The position numbers and the translations under genes were made by a program. Shown here in pieces: positions 40,901-53,785 of a stretch of DNA of 64,000 bases (within the stretch, counting starts at the first letter, position 1; each line of letters starts with the position of its first letter). The notes beneath the pieces are model-generated. The model did not search any database. It was not told the origin of the DNA and saw nothing but the letters and a program-made list of their open reading frames with translations. Location of the stretch: the NCBI RefSeq assembly GCF_037975245.1, contig NC_092562.1, positions 19,562,054-19,626,053 on the forward strand, in the 5' to 3' direction. The DNA comes from Apostichopus japonicus (lineage: Eukaryota; Echinodermata; Holothuroidea; Aspidochirotida; Stichopodidae).

Positions 40901-43900
40901 TACATACAGTATCTACGCTCATTTAAATACAGAGGGGGCAACTTCTGATATAAAAGCAGGTGATGAAGAAGCATACAAACCGCTAAAGAATTATATGTAA
41001 TGCGCCTTCTGTGTATGGCTGAAATAACACAGCAGAAGTAATGCAATTAAAAAAACTAGTGCTACCGCCATCCGAATGACCAATAAGCGTATAGAGTGAT
41101 TACCAGAGGTTGTAGGAACCGTATTGATCGCATCTTTACTTTCTCTCATCTAATTTTGAGAGACCTGCTTTTGAAACTGGCAGCAAACTTAATAGATATG
41201 AAAGGAAATATTGTACATATACAGTGAGTTTATTTGCAAAATTTGAAAGGAAACAAAATACTAGATTCTAGTAACATGTTGTCTATCATCTGTAGGGCAG
41301 GTGAGATATGAAAGCACTGGGTGAAGGGATGGATGCATTAGGTAATGGGCTTGGGGGCTTGTCAGTAATATAGCCATGAGGGCATATTTCAAGCATGGGG
41401 GAAGTTGTCCATCTTTGATAATCTTTTGACAGTAGATTTTATGACAGATCAACTTATATTTCCTCTCCAAGATATTATGACCACCAAAATGATCACACTT
41501 TTATTTGGTTCCGTGTCAAACTGTGAATCAAGAGAATGAGGCCTGCGGGAAAGATGCTTAAACAATATCAAGTCTAGAATCCTGAATTTCCTCTGAATTT
41601 TCCAGAGTTTGACATCATCATTTGATGTTAGTGCTTTCTCTGAGCTAACCAATCTTGTAGGTAAATGCATGAGACAGCCAGTTTATTTGTTTCCTTTAAA
41701 ATCACATAAGTTATGTGTTTGTTTCTTTTCTTCTTTTCTTTCCAACCTCGGTCACTTTCCTTATAGATGATACGTACTTCAACATACGTAAAGTTAGCCG
41801 ACTACATTCTATTACTTTCACGTAGTACTCATATCTGATCAGGTGTTGTAATTTGTTAGGTATACAACATTGGCCTTGGCCTAATAGCAATGTTGCTACC
41901 CTCTCTATTGGATAGACACTAAACAAAAAGAAGCCTTGTAACTCTACCGCAACTTTTCTTGAGAAACAGTCTGTATTCTTTACATAATTTGACCCAGATG
42001 CCAGGCAAAAATGTGCGTGATCATAAAGGAGACACATGTATGCGACAGACTGTTTCGTCCCCCAAAATTCATGGAAAGAAATATTCTGTTCACCTTAATT
42101 ATTTAAATTGGTAACAAGGATCATATATTGTATTTCAAGGTAACGTAAAGCAGAATTCAGTGTCTTTTTTTATTGAAATGAAAAATAAACGCAAAACACA
42201 ACTAAAAAGTATATATAACACCAATTCAACATATTTCATAGCCAATTATAGAAAAAAATGTCTTTACACAGAATGGGGCTTTTTGATTTTTCTCAAAATT
42301 TATATAAATAATTGTCATACAGAATTAGTTTCCTCATTTGTGTGCGCTGAATGACACTTTGATTTCTGCTTTAAATGAGAATTTATGGAGGTGAACTGTT
42401 CCTTTAAAAAACTTGTATAGTTTTACGTTTTTTCTTCTCGATATGAAACATTCTCCCAAATGTTAAGGATAAGATTACAATTTCCAATCATAAACAGAAT
42501 CAATGCAGTAATGGAAAAGACTAGTTCTGGCGAGACATGTCTGCTTTACTGACTGCAACTATGGCTACTCTTACATCGATCCTTCATCCATCAATGTTTC
42601 CAGCACAAGCTTTACGGGCAAGGGAATGTGTGATACTTTCTTTCTGCAATATACTGTACGAAATCATTCATTTCAAGACATGAATGTTGTTTATCAAGTA
42701 CCTACCTAAACATCGACGTATTAAAATTGAATGTGACAAAAGCTTATATGATCGTTAATAGAAATCCGATTTAATTTACAAAATTATCTTTAACCTATTG
42801 TCATTTGGCATTCTTGAAGTGTCATGTGAGAAGAAACTTGTTGTGGATGATACTGTGACAGTCCATATGAATTTATGCATAGAGTAATTGTCATCTTATC
42901 TTTAGCACCTGCATAGATTGAACTCTCATTACAGATGCACGATTAGCACTAACTACAGTACTTAATTAATTATTCTATTTGATAAATATTTCAAATGTAC
43001 ACTGCAGATACAACCTGCTAAATATACCACTCACTCTGATGGATGCCAATGACAAGCTCCGTCACATTTCTGAACCAGTGTTACATTTTCTTCAGCTTAA
43101 GATTGATTGTGGTCTGACCTCGAAAAGCTCTGCAATTTGTCACGTCTCCACCACTTCCATAAAGTTTTGATTGGTATCAACGTAACACATGTAATAATTG
43201 TGTGTATATATTTACAGTAACCACTCAGTATTATTCTTTGTACCTTGTTTAATTAAAATTGCAACTGTATGGAGTAGAATTAAAGTTAGGATTTCAATTA
43301 AAACTGATGTACATTTGATCAATTATCAAGTTGTACTTATAGAATTAAAGTTAGCTAAAGATGCAACACTGTTGAAAATATACGCTGAGTTTATACCATG
43401 CAAGCTCAAGGGGTGACGTAACTGTTATACATTCAAGAATAGGCATTTGCTTCTTTGGTACATATAACAGCAGTTAATGTGATTAAGAATTTCTAGTGCT
43501 GTCTCTCTGAGTTGGACCTGATTCTTTCTATAGCTCAAATGAGCTGCAATTACAGACAATCAAGTTAGCAATTCTGCTGCACTCACGTAGAAGTCATCTG
43601 CCGTTAAAGAAGAACTTGAAAACTTTTTAAATTTAATTCTGTGAGCTTTTATGATATTACTCTGATTCTTCTCGTCTTCTTGCCATCTTCCTTGCTATCT
43701 TCTTCCTTCTCTTTTCCTGCTCGTTCTTGCTCCCACCCCCCCCCCCTTTTCGCCTTGCTCCATTGCCTATTGACTAGACACTCTGTTAAAATAGTTTCAT
43801 AAAATCAATAACTTAGATGAGCTGTGACTTTTTCTTTTTAACTGAAAGCAGTTTACATAAATTATTTGAAGGACAGGGAAACCTTTGGGATTTTGAAAGG

Positions 43901-45906
43901 TGTGATATCTGGTGAGCACCAATGGAAGCAGCATTCTATTTCATGCCAGATTATCATGTATGAAGAATAGGGAAAATAACATTTTTAATGCTTTCCTTTT
44001 TATAAAATAAAAAATATATATAAAAAGTAAAAAAAGTAAAAGAAAAAAAGAAGGAAGTTGTTAGCTTCATTTTAAACTTGTCATGATAATTCTGTCAATT
44101 TGTCTTTTTGCAAGCTGTATTTAATTTTTTTTATCACTTTTTGAATTCCCAAATATGACAGGTATTAATTAGGTTTATATGAACTAAAAGTGAATAGTAA
44201 TATGATGGATTCGTATTCATGCATACTTTATGTACAGACAAGTAAGAAAAAAATATAAATATATCGTGCCTAGTGACAATGACTGTCAGAATGGCGTCTG
44301 GGCTGTGCATTGCTGTAGCTGGACTGACAATCTCCACCAGTGAATGTAGACACTACGTGGCGCTGCGATTTATTATCCCACTGGCAAGTAATCTTTTTGA
44401 GAGCCCACTTTCTCGAGAGAAAACTTTTTGTATCAAATTCTGTATACCGGCAGCCTGCTGGTTGATGGGAAGACTTTCTAGTTGTGGTGTTTTATGTCGG
44501 TGTTGATTTACACATGGCTTGGCAACGGCTCTTACATTATTATGCCAAAGCGTCTTCGGTTTGGTTTTTTTAGTGTCGTCCTTGAGAGACTTGCATTCTC
44601 TCGTGGCATGAGTGGTATATACAGGCAGTGCAGCTTTGCTTTAAGTACGATGCAAAGTTTGATGGTATAAATATAAATATATATATAGATAGCTCTGCGG
44701 AGATATAATTGAGCAATAGTACTAATATTAATTAATATGCAAACAGGTACATGTGTAAAGGTGATACAAATTATGTAAGCTGGATATTCATTTCAGGAAT
44801 ATTATAAAAGGCAATTATAAATTGCGAATATTGTTGATCAAATGACCATTGCTTTGGTGTGAGATCAGAGGACTAGACAAAATTACAAACATCTACGACA
44901 TCAGATCTTTCTTCTTGTAAACAAATTGACTATATCAGTTTGTGAAATCAAGTAGACCGCATTTATAAATGAACAATTTGTTCCTATAAACACACCCAGG
45001 CCACCTCCCCCCTCCTCCTCCCCAATCCGAATCCCAACCCCCCTGACACTGCCACATAGTCTGTAATTTCCAGTTGGTTGGTGATGCTGAAAGCCTAGTA
45101 GAGAGTTGACCCTACCTTCATCATAATTGTACAAATCTGTGAAGGGGCCCCTTTGCATGTTGAAGTACTATAGCATACACTGTAGCATGCTAGTGTAAAC
45201 ACATAAAATAACAAAAACAAAATAAAACAATAACAACAACAAGATGGAGACCTATACTGTTACAATTTTCACCCTCGAAGAACCAGAACAAAAGTTCATT
45301 TAACTTTGCAAGCTTGTAGTGGGGTATTTCAGTGGAGTTGCTTGATATTGGTGTGACACATTTATTAAGTGGGCCCCGCCATTTGATAAACACAGGCAGT
45401 AGAGAAATGACTTTTGTGTTGCTCCTGTTGGGTATGATATGTGGTCTATTGACATGAACTTGCTTGGTTTAATGACCTGAGGAATCTCAAGTGAACCATC
45501 TTTAGGGGAAAAGTTATAGGAGGGACAAGGGAAGCTATAAGCATTAATGAAAGGATGTTTTATGTTATGCAGGCTTAAAGGTACATCAAGTTCATTTCAG
45601 TATTTGAACAGCTAGAGCTAATGTGCATGATGCGATGATGCAAGTTTTAATCATAGTAATTCAAGCAATTGCTTGTAATTAATCAGTTAAAGCAGTTTGT
45701 ATTATAAAGTTTTATACTCAATTCAATAGTAATTGTAAACAACTTATATTTTAGTTCATTAGCTTGACTATTAATCATTCTTGTTAATCAGTGTTATTTA
45801 AAATAGTGGAGAAAATGTGGCCAGGTTGACATGATGGACAAACTGTAGCGAACACAAAACGCTGGACAATTTCACCTGAATGTAAGATAATTTAGTGGAT
45901 TGTGCA

Positions 45907-45926
45907 AATATATATATTAATGTATG

Positions 45927-45994
<68 letters not shown>
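45907..45994. repeat. (TA)n microsatellite with TATG interruptions
   Basis: After ATGTATGTATG the sequence is an uninterrupted (TA)n of roughly 30 or more units. It produces YIYIYI open frames on both strands, which are artefacts. Confidence 0.98.
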
Positions 45995-45998
<4 letters not shown>

Positions 45999-48900
45999 TA
46001 ATAAAAAAATCCTGTTTGTTAGATTATATTTCTTTATCACTATTACTTTCTTAAGAAATGACCCTATGAGCTATCAAAATTACTGGACTACTTAGTCCAG
46101 CCGATACTACTTTTGAATCCCAGAATCAACACACAGCACCATAGAAAAACAAAACTTGGCTGGATACAACATTTTTATATACAATTCTTTAAGAATTTAA
46201 GAAGTTGAAATAGAAATGATGTTTGATGTCATGAATGGTAGGTACTGTTTTGTCTGTAAGAAGTAAGCCAAAAAGAACACTATTTAACATTTTTTGAGTT
46301 AATGGAATTTGATCAACAATGGATTGACATATATAACTGCCGTAAAGCTGCACTTCAGACAATTTAATGATGAAAACCTTGCAAAACAAAATAGCTATAG
46401 AAACATTATTAGCACTAATTTAGTTTTTGTTATGTTGTGGACTATATAACCTTAATTACTTTTGTCAACATCTAAAACTAATTCCCAGAGTCATCCATTT
46501 CCACAGCATCTTAATTATGCAACTATCAATATTAATTGACAATTCATGATACAACCATGCTCGGAAATGCAGTGTAAAGAAGTATTTTGGGCTGTTATGT
46601 TGATAAAAAGGATTGTATATGTTGTGACAAATCTGTGTGTAGACTTTAATGGTAATGAAAGCAGTCAAACATGTGTCCATTCTTTGTAGAATTATTATGT
46701 GGAATATCATCAAGGACATTGGCTAACTGTACACAATAAACTTATCCTATGCACCAAAGTAACCTACACTGGCTATTTCTTGATAATAGCTAACCATGTC
46801 TGTTAACAATTGTATATTTTCTATTCAGTTTCATAAAAGTTATGTAATATTCTGTCTGGAAGAATATATTGTTATTGTTGATCACTATATATAATGTCAT
46901 TACTGTACTTGCAAGTACAAAGTTATAAACATTTCATCAAAACATCCTTAATTGACCTAAAATCGTTCTTGAACAACAATAGATCATATCAATGTCGAAA
47001 ATACATGTGGGCGATGGGCGATTCGCCCTCTATTTTCTGAAAACAGGCCTCTAAAAACATCGAGAGGGCTAGAAAATAATAGAACTATTGGCAAAATTGC
47101 TCCCGGATTATGTCAATAAGAGATGTCATTACTAATTTCAGTAACAGTGTGAAACAAATCAGTAATTATTTTCGGATTATTACTGTTTGAATGCAACATT
47201 GCACCTGTTCCTTGCAATTTTCATTCATTGCCGCAATTGTAGTGTGTATATCAGCATGTGTTTTGTGCTATTAGCATACGTCCCTTTGTATTTTTTAACT
47301 ATCAATGCAAATGGCATGTCTGCCTAGCCTATGGGTGCTTTAGGAAATAATTACACACTTGCCGGTGTTCAGTTTCAGCAATTCAGCAATGGGCTAGATT
47401 ATGTTATGTTAGGGCTACACATACGTACGAACGATCAAACTTACCCTCGGCTCTCAGCCTGAATGTACGGTGGCAAAATGGACAGATTCTGATTCGCCGC
47501 CGGGCCCACCCCAGCTAAGAAATAGCAAATAACAAGGCGGACCCCGAATGTAGAAAGAAAATTAATCTTTATTTCCACATTTGGATTACATATTTCTGTT
47601 CAACCTGTCAGTGGTTTTACATTAATAAATCAGTTCATATTTTAAACAACACATTTTAATACATTTTTATGATTGATTTTCTGTATAAAAAATGTTAAAC
47701 GCATAATTCATAAAATAGCCCAGCTGTCCACAAAATATACCCCTTAAATATTGTCACTGGGGCTTTGGCTTTTCTTTGGGGGCCAATGAAATATATTTCA
47801 GTTTTTTACCCTGGTTATTTTATGCATTTAGATCGATTCCGACCCGAGACCATGTGCGATTCAGGTATGTTATCGTGCCACTCTGTGCATTTATAGTTTT
47901 ACTTCCCAAAGGGCAAATACATTATTCATCTTCAGCACAAACTCACACATATCATCTTTTCATTTATAACCTTCTTCACGATCTTCTTCTGCGTAATCCC
48001 GCATCACATAAAAGTTGATGCAAAAGAAATTAGAAAAGAAGAAGCGCTGGTTTTTTTTTGAGGGGGACTCCGGTATGAAAACAACAAGCATGTCTCTCAT
48101 TAAAATCCAATTTCCTGGATGCGTAATTCGCAGCAAGGCATGTGAGGAGCAGACCTTGCCATGTCGCTGGCCGATGCCACACAGACAGCGGCAATGCTGT
48201 CATCCTTGCGGAAGATTTGTCCGACAACGGAATGATTCCCAGGACAGAGCGCACGGGGGGTAGTTTGAGTTCATGTTCCCACACGAGGACGAAAGGTTGT
48301 GACGGTTAGTAAGCGTGTCAAAGTATTGGAGGTGGGAATAGAGCGTCTGATTCAGTTTGGCTATGTATACCACTGTTGAACAGCTGACAGAATGTAAAAA
48401 GCCTCTGGCGAGCCTGGCGATGATTGCTAACACTTTTCTCCTTTTTTTTCTATGTTTTTGAGTGTGGGGGGGGGGTGGGGGGAGTGGATATGTTTCGAGT
48501 ATGGAAGGTAAGCCGATGCTTTGGAATATGGCATATCTTCTACTATATGGTAAATACAATATGGTAATGGCATTAACTTTCAATATATATTGTAACAGAC
48601 ACCCCAACACCCCATACATAGTGCCAAAGAAAAAGGAAAGAAATAAGTCCTAAGATGTAGGCCTACTATTCAAAGAATCATGTGAATCAAAAATTTCTTC
48701 TTTTTAACTGTCGCACTGTCTTTAATTTTTCGTTCAGAATAACACATTTTCTACTACTAACTTTATTTCTCCTGTGTGATCATGTGATCAGATTGGCATT
48801 GAGTATAGCTATGAAGATTCTACCTTAACATTGTTTATACTGTAAACATCAAGTGCAGCAGACTGTCATGTGTAATTATTAACACATGGAAGGATGACCC

Positions 48901-50108
48901 TAATATGCATGAGGAGGTTTTAAAGCAATTTATTGATTTGTAAAATTATCAAGTTTGAGTTTTCACTCTCCATACTCTCTATTATACTTGATAGCGAAAC
49001 TTAATAATTTTGATTTATGAAGCTTTTCCTTTGAAAACTAAATTTAGACTTTTAACAAAAAAAAAACAAAAAAATTGATGAAAATTGTGAAATATTTGGC
49101 ACTATTATTCTGTTGGGACTAACTGTGTGTGAGCGTGATTACTGTTGACAAGAGAGCATCAGCTGGATAGAGCAAATATACCTTGGTTGCCATAGCCGGT
49201 GGAGGGGGGAGGGGGGGGGGAAGGTACTGCATAATATGAAGTGATCATTGCAGTCTCAAATATTGAACAGCTTTTATGTTGAGTTACTGTAGCTGGAATT
49301 TTGCTGTCATGAAATCATACAGTATATTGACTAATATCGGATTTACAACATCAAATCAAAGGCATTGAAATCCTTACCTAGTGTTCTCATGTATATTGAT
49401 TCGTAAAGTCAGGTAACTAAGCAGGCGCGTATCCAGGATTTTCAAACCCGGGGGGCGCGAATTACTATATCTAAGCGGAGCGCCACCATCGGTTGGCGCG
49501 CAGCGTACAAGAAAATTTCTTGTTTTGAAACCCCCCAGATCACCGGAAACGGCACTTCTCGGGCTTGAAATGACCAACCAGATGTACACTTTTTGCCTGA
49601 GAACCAAGTATTTCCTAATAGTTTTTTTCCCATCCATAACTTTTTTGAAGATTGTCAACCCGGCACACATCTTGTTCGACCTGATCGCATCTCCTGTGGG
49701 TCTTTGCTTTTGTAGGTGATTCTACGTCGCGGCCCACAATACCCGTCAGCCCCACTTTTCAAGGTTTTAAGCCCCGTATTTGTTTAGAATTTGAAAATTC
49801 ACATTTCTCGTGAATAAACTCACTTGAAAACATACCCCTAATGTTCTACAAAATTTCATCTATGGACAACCAATATAGAAAAACTTCCTTCAACCCCTAA
49901 CAGACCGGTCAAAATTGCACGAGTAGAGGGAAGTGTGATGCAGAATGTTGGTCAGAAATTTTCGAAAATTCAGACACAGTTAATTTATTGGTGTACAAAT
50001 ATTAAAACCTCTTATAACGGCTATTATAAAACTTGGTTGAAGGAAATGAAAAAATTGCAGATATTTCCGAAAACCGAACACTACACACATAGGCGTAGGA
50101 GGCACGGC

Positions 50109-50457
50109 GGAAGTGGCGAAGCTAGGGGTATTGGTCAGGAGTGGCGAGAATGGTCTGAAGGGGCGCTTTCGACACTATCTAAGCGGAGCGCCACCACTTG
50201 TTGGCGCGTAGCGTACAGAAAATTTTTGAGTAAAGATACTCCCTAGATCGCCGGAAATGACCCTTTCCGGGCCTGGCTAATTTGCAGATAAACGAAGAAT
50301 AAGGTGTCATCACCAAATTACACCAACAAAATGTGACAAATGTCAATAAGTAGATGAGAGCGCAATAAAAAAGTCAATAATCTAGAATAAGTAAAAAGTG
50401 GTAAAGAGCCGAAAAAGGCGCCAGCAGTCCATTTGAGTCCGTCAGGGGGGCATCCGA
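50109..50457. mobile_element. Diverged copy of the 384-bp hAT-like MITE (inverted relative to 52837-53220)
   Basis: From AAGTGGCGAAGCTAGGGG onward this segment matches the reverse complement of 53220-52837 nearly base for base. Shared landmarks include TTTGCAGATAAACGAAGAAT, CAAAATGTGACAAATGTC and AATAAGTAAAAAGTGGTAAA. The match stops after CAGGGGGGCATCCG, so the last 40 bp or so, including one terminal repeat, are missing. The surviving terminal repeat is also degraded (AAGTGGCGAAG instead of CAGTGGCGGAG). No target duplication found. Confidence 0.85.
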
Positions 50458-50493
50458 AAATTTTTGGTTATTTTTTCAGGCAAGTCGGACAGT

Positions 50494-51307
50494 ACACCAC
50501 TACAGCACTACCACCACTAATTCTTTTTTCACAGTAGACCAACAATACGCTGATGATATCTCTTGGGCATCAACTGGTCAGCATATACTGCAGGACATCG
50601 AAAAACGAGTCTCTGACAAACTGGCAGTAAGAAATCTGAAAATCAATTGCACAAAAACTGAGAAATTTACAATCACAAGAAAAGGAAATGACAGTTGGAA
50701 GAAGTGTAAATATGTTGGAAGCTTGCTGGGAACCGAAGAAGACATTAACAGAAGAATTGGTATAACCAACGGTGCTTTCAACACACTGTCAAGCATTTTT
50801 AAAAGCAAAAACATAAGCCGGAACATTAAGCTTAGGATTTTTGAGACTTTATTAAAGAGTATTTTTTTGTACAATTGCGAACTGTGGGGCACAACGAAGG
50901 ATCTTGATCGCAAAATTGACACTTTTCAAAGGAGACTACTTCGAAATATTCTCAACATTAGATGGACCAATAATAATTGGTTATCAAATGATAGAGCTTT
51001 ACAACGAAACCAACCAAACACCTTGGTCATCGATAGTCACACATAGAAGATTGAGATTTTTCGGTCATGTAGCAAGACTCCAAGAGGACGCTCCAGCAAA
51101 GGTTGCTTTAAGAGAAGCACTGAGACATACTGCTAAACCAGTTGGAAGGCCCGTGACTACATTGCTTGGAAAAATAAAGTCGCAATTCAAGGACATTAAT
51201 ATTAACAATTTCGAAGAAGCAATAAACCTTGCGCAAGATCGTGATACGTGGCAGAGGTTAATCACTAAGCATGTCGGATAGACGAGACTCAACTTACTAC
51301 TACTACT
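50494..51307 (+). mobile_element. 5'-truncated non-LTR retrotransposon (LINE) with 12-bp TSD
   Basis: The frame from 50534 encodes a reverse-transcriptase fragment starting just before the catalytic YADD box (50546-50557, DQQYADDISWAS). It is followed by the thumb-like segment KYVGSLLGTEEDINRRI and FNTLSSIFKSKNIS, then YNCELWGTTKDLDRKIDTFQ and RRLLRNIL. After about 50980 the frame shifts and continues as THRRLRFFGHVARLQEDAPA and PVGRPVTTLLGKIKSQFKD to a stop at 51279-51281. Endonuclease and the front of RT are absent. The 3' end is (TAC)n. AAGTCGGACAGT flanks it at 50482-50493 and 51308-51319. The clade is uncertain (RTE- or CR1-like on the short-repeat tail). It is dead: truncated and frameshifted. 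Confidence 0.92.
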
Positions 51308-51904
51308 AAGTCGGACAGTTTTGAGGCTTTTCATCCTGGAACGCCATTTTCATGCTCACTGATATGATGTTATATCTGCTGTTTGCGTTACAAATTCGAA
51401 CAGGCGCGGAATTTGCCAAGGGAGGGGCGAAGCCTGTAGGCAAGTTATCTAAGCGTAGCGCCACCATAGGTTGGCGTGAAGCGTACAAGCAAATTTTGGC
51501 CGAAAATGTCTCCCAGATCGCTGGAAATGACACTTCCCAGGCCTTGTAAGTTGCCTCTAAGCACTTTCTAATAGCGATATCATTTAAAAAAATGCTGAAT
51601 GGGGGGGGGCGGGCGGTCGCCCCATCCCAAAATGCGTCATGTTCCCCGACGACACGGTCGAGCTCGAGACCAGCCACAGTTGGTTTCATAGCACAATTCT
51701 ACACACCCGTTATGATATACCATATATAATATATATATAGATCATTAGTGAGAGAGGAAAATGGAAACGTCAAAAAATGGAGTTGTCGGTGTAAGGGGTA
51801 GGGTGAGTCACACTTTTACGAAATCATTGATCCGTCACTGGCTACCCTTCAGCGCTGTAATGATGTCACTGTTCTTCTTTCTCTTCCCGGTGTCTTCGCG
51901 TTTT

Positions 51905-52032
51905 GCTTTTACTCCCTCTTTTTCTCCTTTTTCTCTCTTTCTTCTTTTTCTTTTCCCTTCCTTCCTCTCCTCCTCGTCTTTTTTCCCCTCTTTTTTCCTT
52001 TTTTCTTCTCTTTTTTTCTCTTCTCTTTTTCT
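51905..52032. repeat. Polypyrimidine tract
   Basis: About 130 bp that is almost purely C/T on the + strand, inside the right part of the 49422-52079 element. It generates long K/R/E-rich frames on the minus strand and F/L/S-rich frames on the plus strand, none of them a gene. Confidence 0.9.
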
Positions 52033-52836
52033 TACCCGGGGGGCGCGCGCCCCCAACGCCCCCCCTGGATACGCACCTGCTAAGTGACAGTGGGGGGGGG
52101 AGCAACGTGACTCATTCACTGACAATATTAAAGCAGCAAGAATAGAGTATATAGTTACATGCAACAGGCAGGATCTACTCTTACTGTACAAAATGGACCG
52201 CACAGGAAAGATTGAAGGATTCATCTGCCAGAGTCAATCTCTCAACTCAACTCTTAGACTTTTATCAACTGGATACTCATCTTTAATTCCACCTACCTGC
52301 CTACTGTTTCTCTGAGAAATTTACATAATTATTCTTTCATATTTATGCATTCTTAACTTAATCATTCATGCTGGGGCTTCATACATTCACACAGTCTCAG
52401 AATGCTACTCATTCATCACATCTCTGAGTTATCTCCAAAACAAATCCCACAATTGTCCGTCTAAGTCACTGTTAGCTTGAAGGATTTTTGCCACACTTGT
52501 GGCGCACTTGAAAATTTAGCATCTCTGAAAACGACAACATTGCAAGTTGTACCTCTATTTTGCCTGTAACACTAAGTAATTGCTTATGATGCAATAGTCC
52601 CAGAAGGCTTTATCATCAACTTTTCTTCTTTTCTTTCCCATTCTAAATTGCTGTTTCACCCTCCATTACTTTCTTTTTCAGAACCTTGATATAGATTACC
52701 TGAGCAAGCAGTTATCGCTCTGCTGGATATTCTGTAGACTAAGGTTTCTTTGTTTAGTAATTAAACCCAATTTACTAAACACCTACTGCACTGTAAGAAT
52801 GCCTAGAGACAGAAGAATTCATTTACTGCCATAAAT

Positions 52837-53220
52837 CAGTGGCGGAGCGTCCATACAGTCAGGGGGGGCGGATGCCCCCCCCCTGATGGAGTGAAATGGG
52901 CTGCTGGCGCCCTTTTCATCTCTTTACCACTTTTTACTTATTCTAGATTATTGTCTTTTTTATTGCGCTCTCATCTACTTATTGACATTTGTCACATTTT
53001 GTTGGTGTAATTTGGCGATGACACCTATTTATTCTTCGTTTATCTGCAAATTAGCCAGGCCTGGAAAGGGTCATTTCCGGAGATCTAGGGAGTATCTTTA
53101 CTCAAAAATTTTCTGTACGCTACGCGCCAACCAATGGTGGCGCTCCGCTTAGATAGTGTCGAAAGCGCCCCTACAGACCATTCTCGCCCCTCCTGACCAA
53201 TACCCCTAGCTCCGCCACTG
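52837..53220. mobile_element. Intact 384-bp hAT-like MITE with 8-bp TSD
   Basis: The left end CAGTGGCGGAGCGTCC and the right end (reverse complement CAGTGGCGGAGCTAGGGG) share an 11-bp perfect terminal inverted repeat, CAGTGGCGGAG. The element is flanked by CCATAAAT at 52829-52836 and 53221-53228, a perfect 8-bp target duplication, as hAT transposases make. No coding capacity. Internally it carries the shared module of about 100 bp (53053-53155), which contains a hairpin-forming GCGCCAACCA/TGGTGGCGC inverted repeat, and a G/C run near the left end. It sits in the large intron, about 1 kb upstream of the exon at 54229. The perfect duplication suggests a relatively recent insertion. Confidence 0.95.
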
Positions 53221-53785
53221 CCATAAATATTACCAAGATCAATCACTTAATTGTCAGTTCTCCCACTTACAATGTCATCAGTATTTCTTGAAGCTAAACT
53301 ATGTTAACATTTATCAACAGTATTCTTTCCTCACCATTTCGACATTGTAGACTGTATACCCAAAACAGTAAAGAGGGTTCAATTAAACAAATCTATCAAT
53401 AAGATTAATATCTTATTTTGATATAATATATATATTTTTTAATTCTTTTAATTTCTAGTTTATTTGAGGCCAACACCTGATAGCCTTTGGGTTTTCTTGA
53501 TAGAAGCATGCAATATGTTTTCAATGGAATGTACAAACTTGCTGACTCATTCCCTAAATCTTAAAACTCTTGGCTCTGTTAATTGACATGATGTTACTTG
53601 AAAAATATCGTTACCAAACCTCATCCTTGCATAAAGACCATGAAAATAGAGAAACTGTTAATGTATTTATTAGTCAGTAAGTAGCATTCTCATTGTCGAC
53701 GTAACTTATTGATTTTCATGATCTTTAATGAGTATAAAGTATGAAATAAGTATCACTGATGTAACCAAGTTTTCTCTTTTTAAAT

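Larger units (their letters stand above)
49422..52079. mobile_element. 2.66-kb TIR DNA transposon (non-autonomous, nested), TSD CTAAG
   Basis: The left end CAGGCGCGTATCCAGG (49422-49437) pairs with an inverted right end whose reverse complement is CAGGTGCGTATCCAGG (52064-52079), 15 of 16 matching. Both ends are followed inward by CCCGGGGGGCGCG-like sequence. CTAAG directly flanks the element at 49417-49421 and 52080-52084, a 5-bp target duplication. Inside are three copies of a module of about 100 bp (49468-49567, 50176-50277, 51446-51546), a hAT-like MITE copy, a LINE fragment and a polypyrimidine tract. No transposase is visible. CAGG ends suggest hAT, in which 8-bp duplications are usual; 5 bp is atypical, so the superfamily is open. 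The whole is best read as an old element later invaded by others. Confidence 0.75.

Noticed and set aside
41711-42037. 108-codon ORF on the minus strand
   Set aside because: No domain, lysine-rich low-complexity end, no supporting context.
44273-44506. 77-codon ORF with a hydrophobic start that could be a secreted peptide
   Set aside because: Single unspliced frame with no cleavage-site consensus, homology or transcript signals.
45798-46095. ORFs on both strands with long YIYIYI runs
   Set aside because: Translation of the (TA)n microsatellite.
48200-48619. 139-codon ORF on the minus strand
   Set aside because: Crosses a poly-C/G run and has no family resemblance; open frames also exist on the opposite strand over part of it.
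51761-52224. Long ORFs rich in K/R/E (minus) or F/L/S (plus)
   Set aside because: Produced by the polypyrimidine tract and transposon end; composition only.
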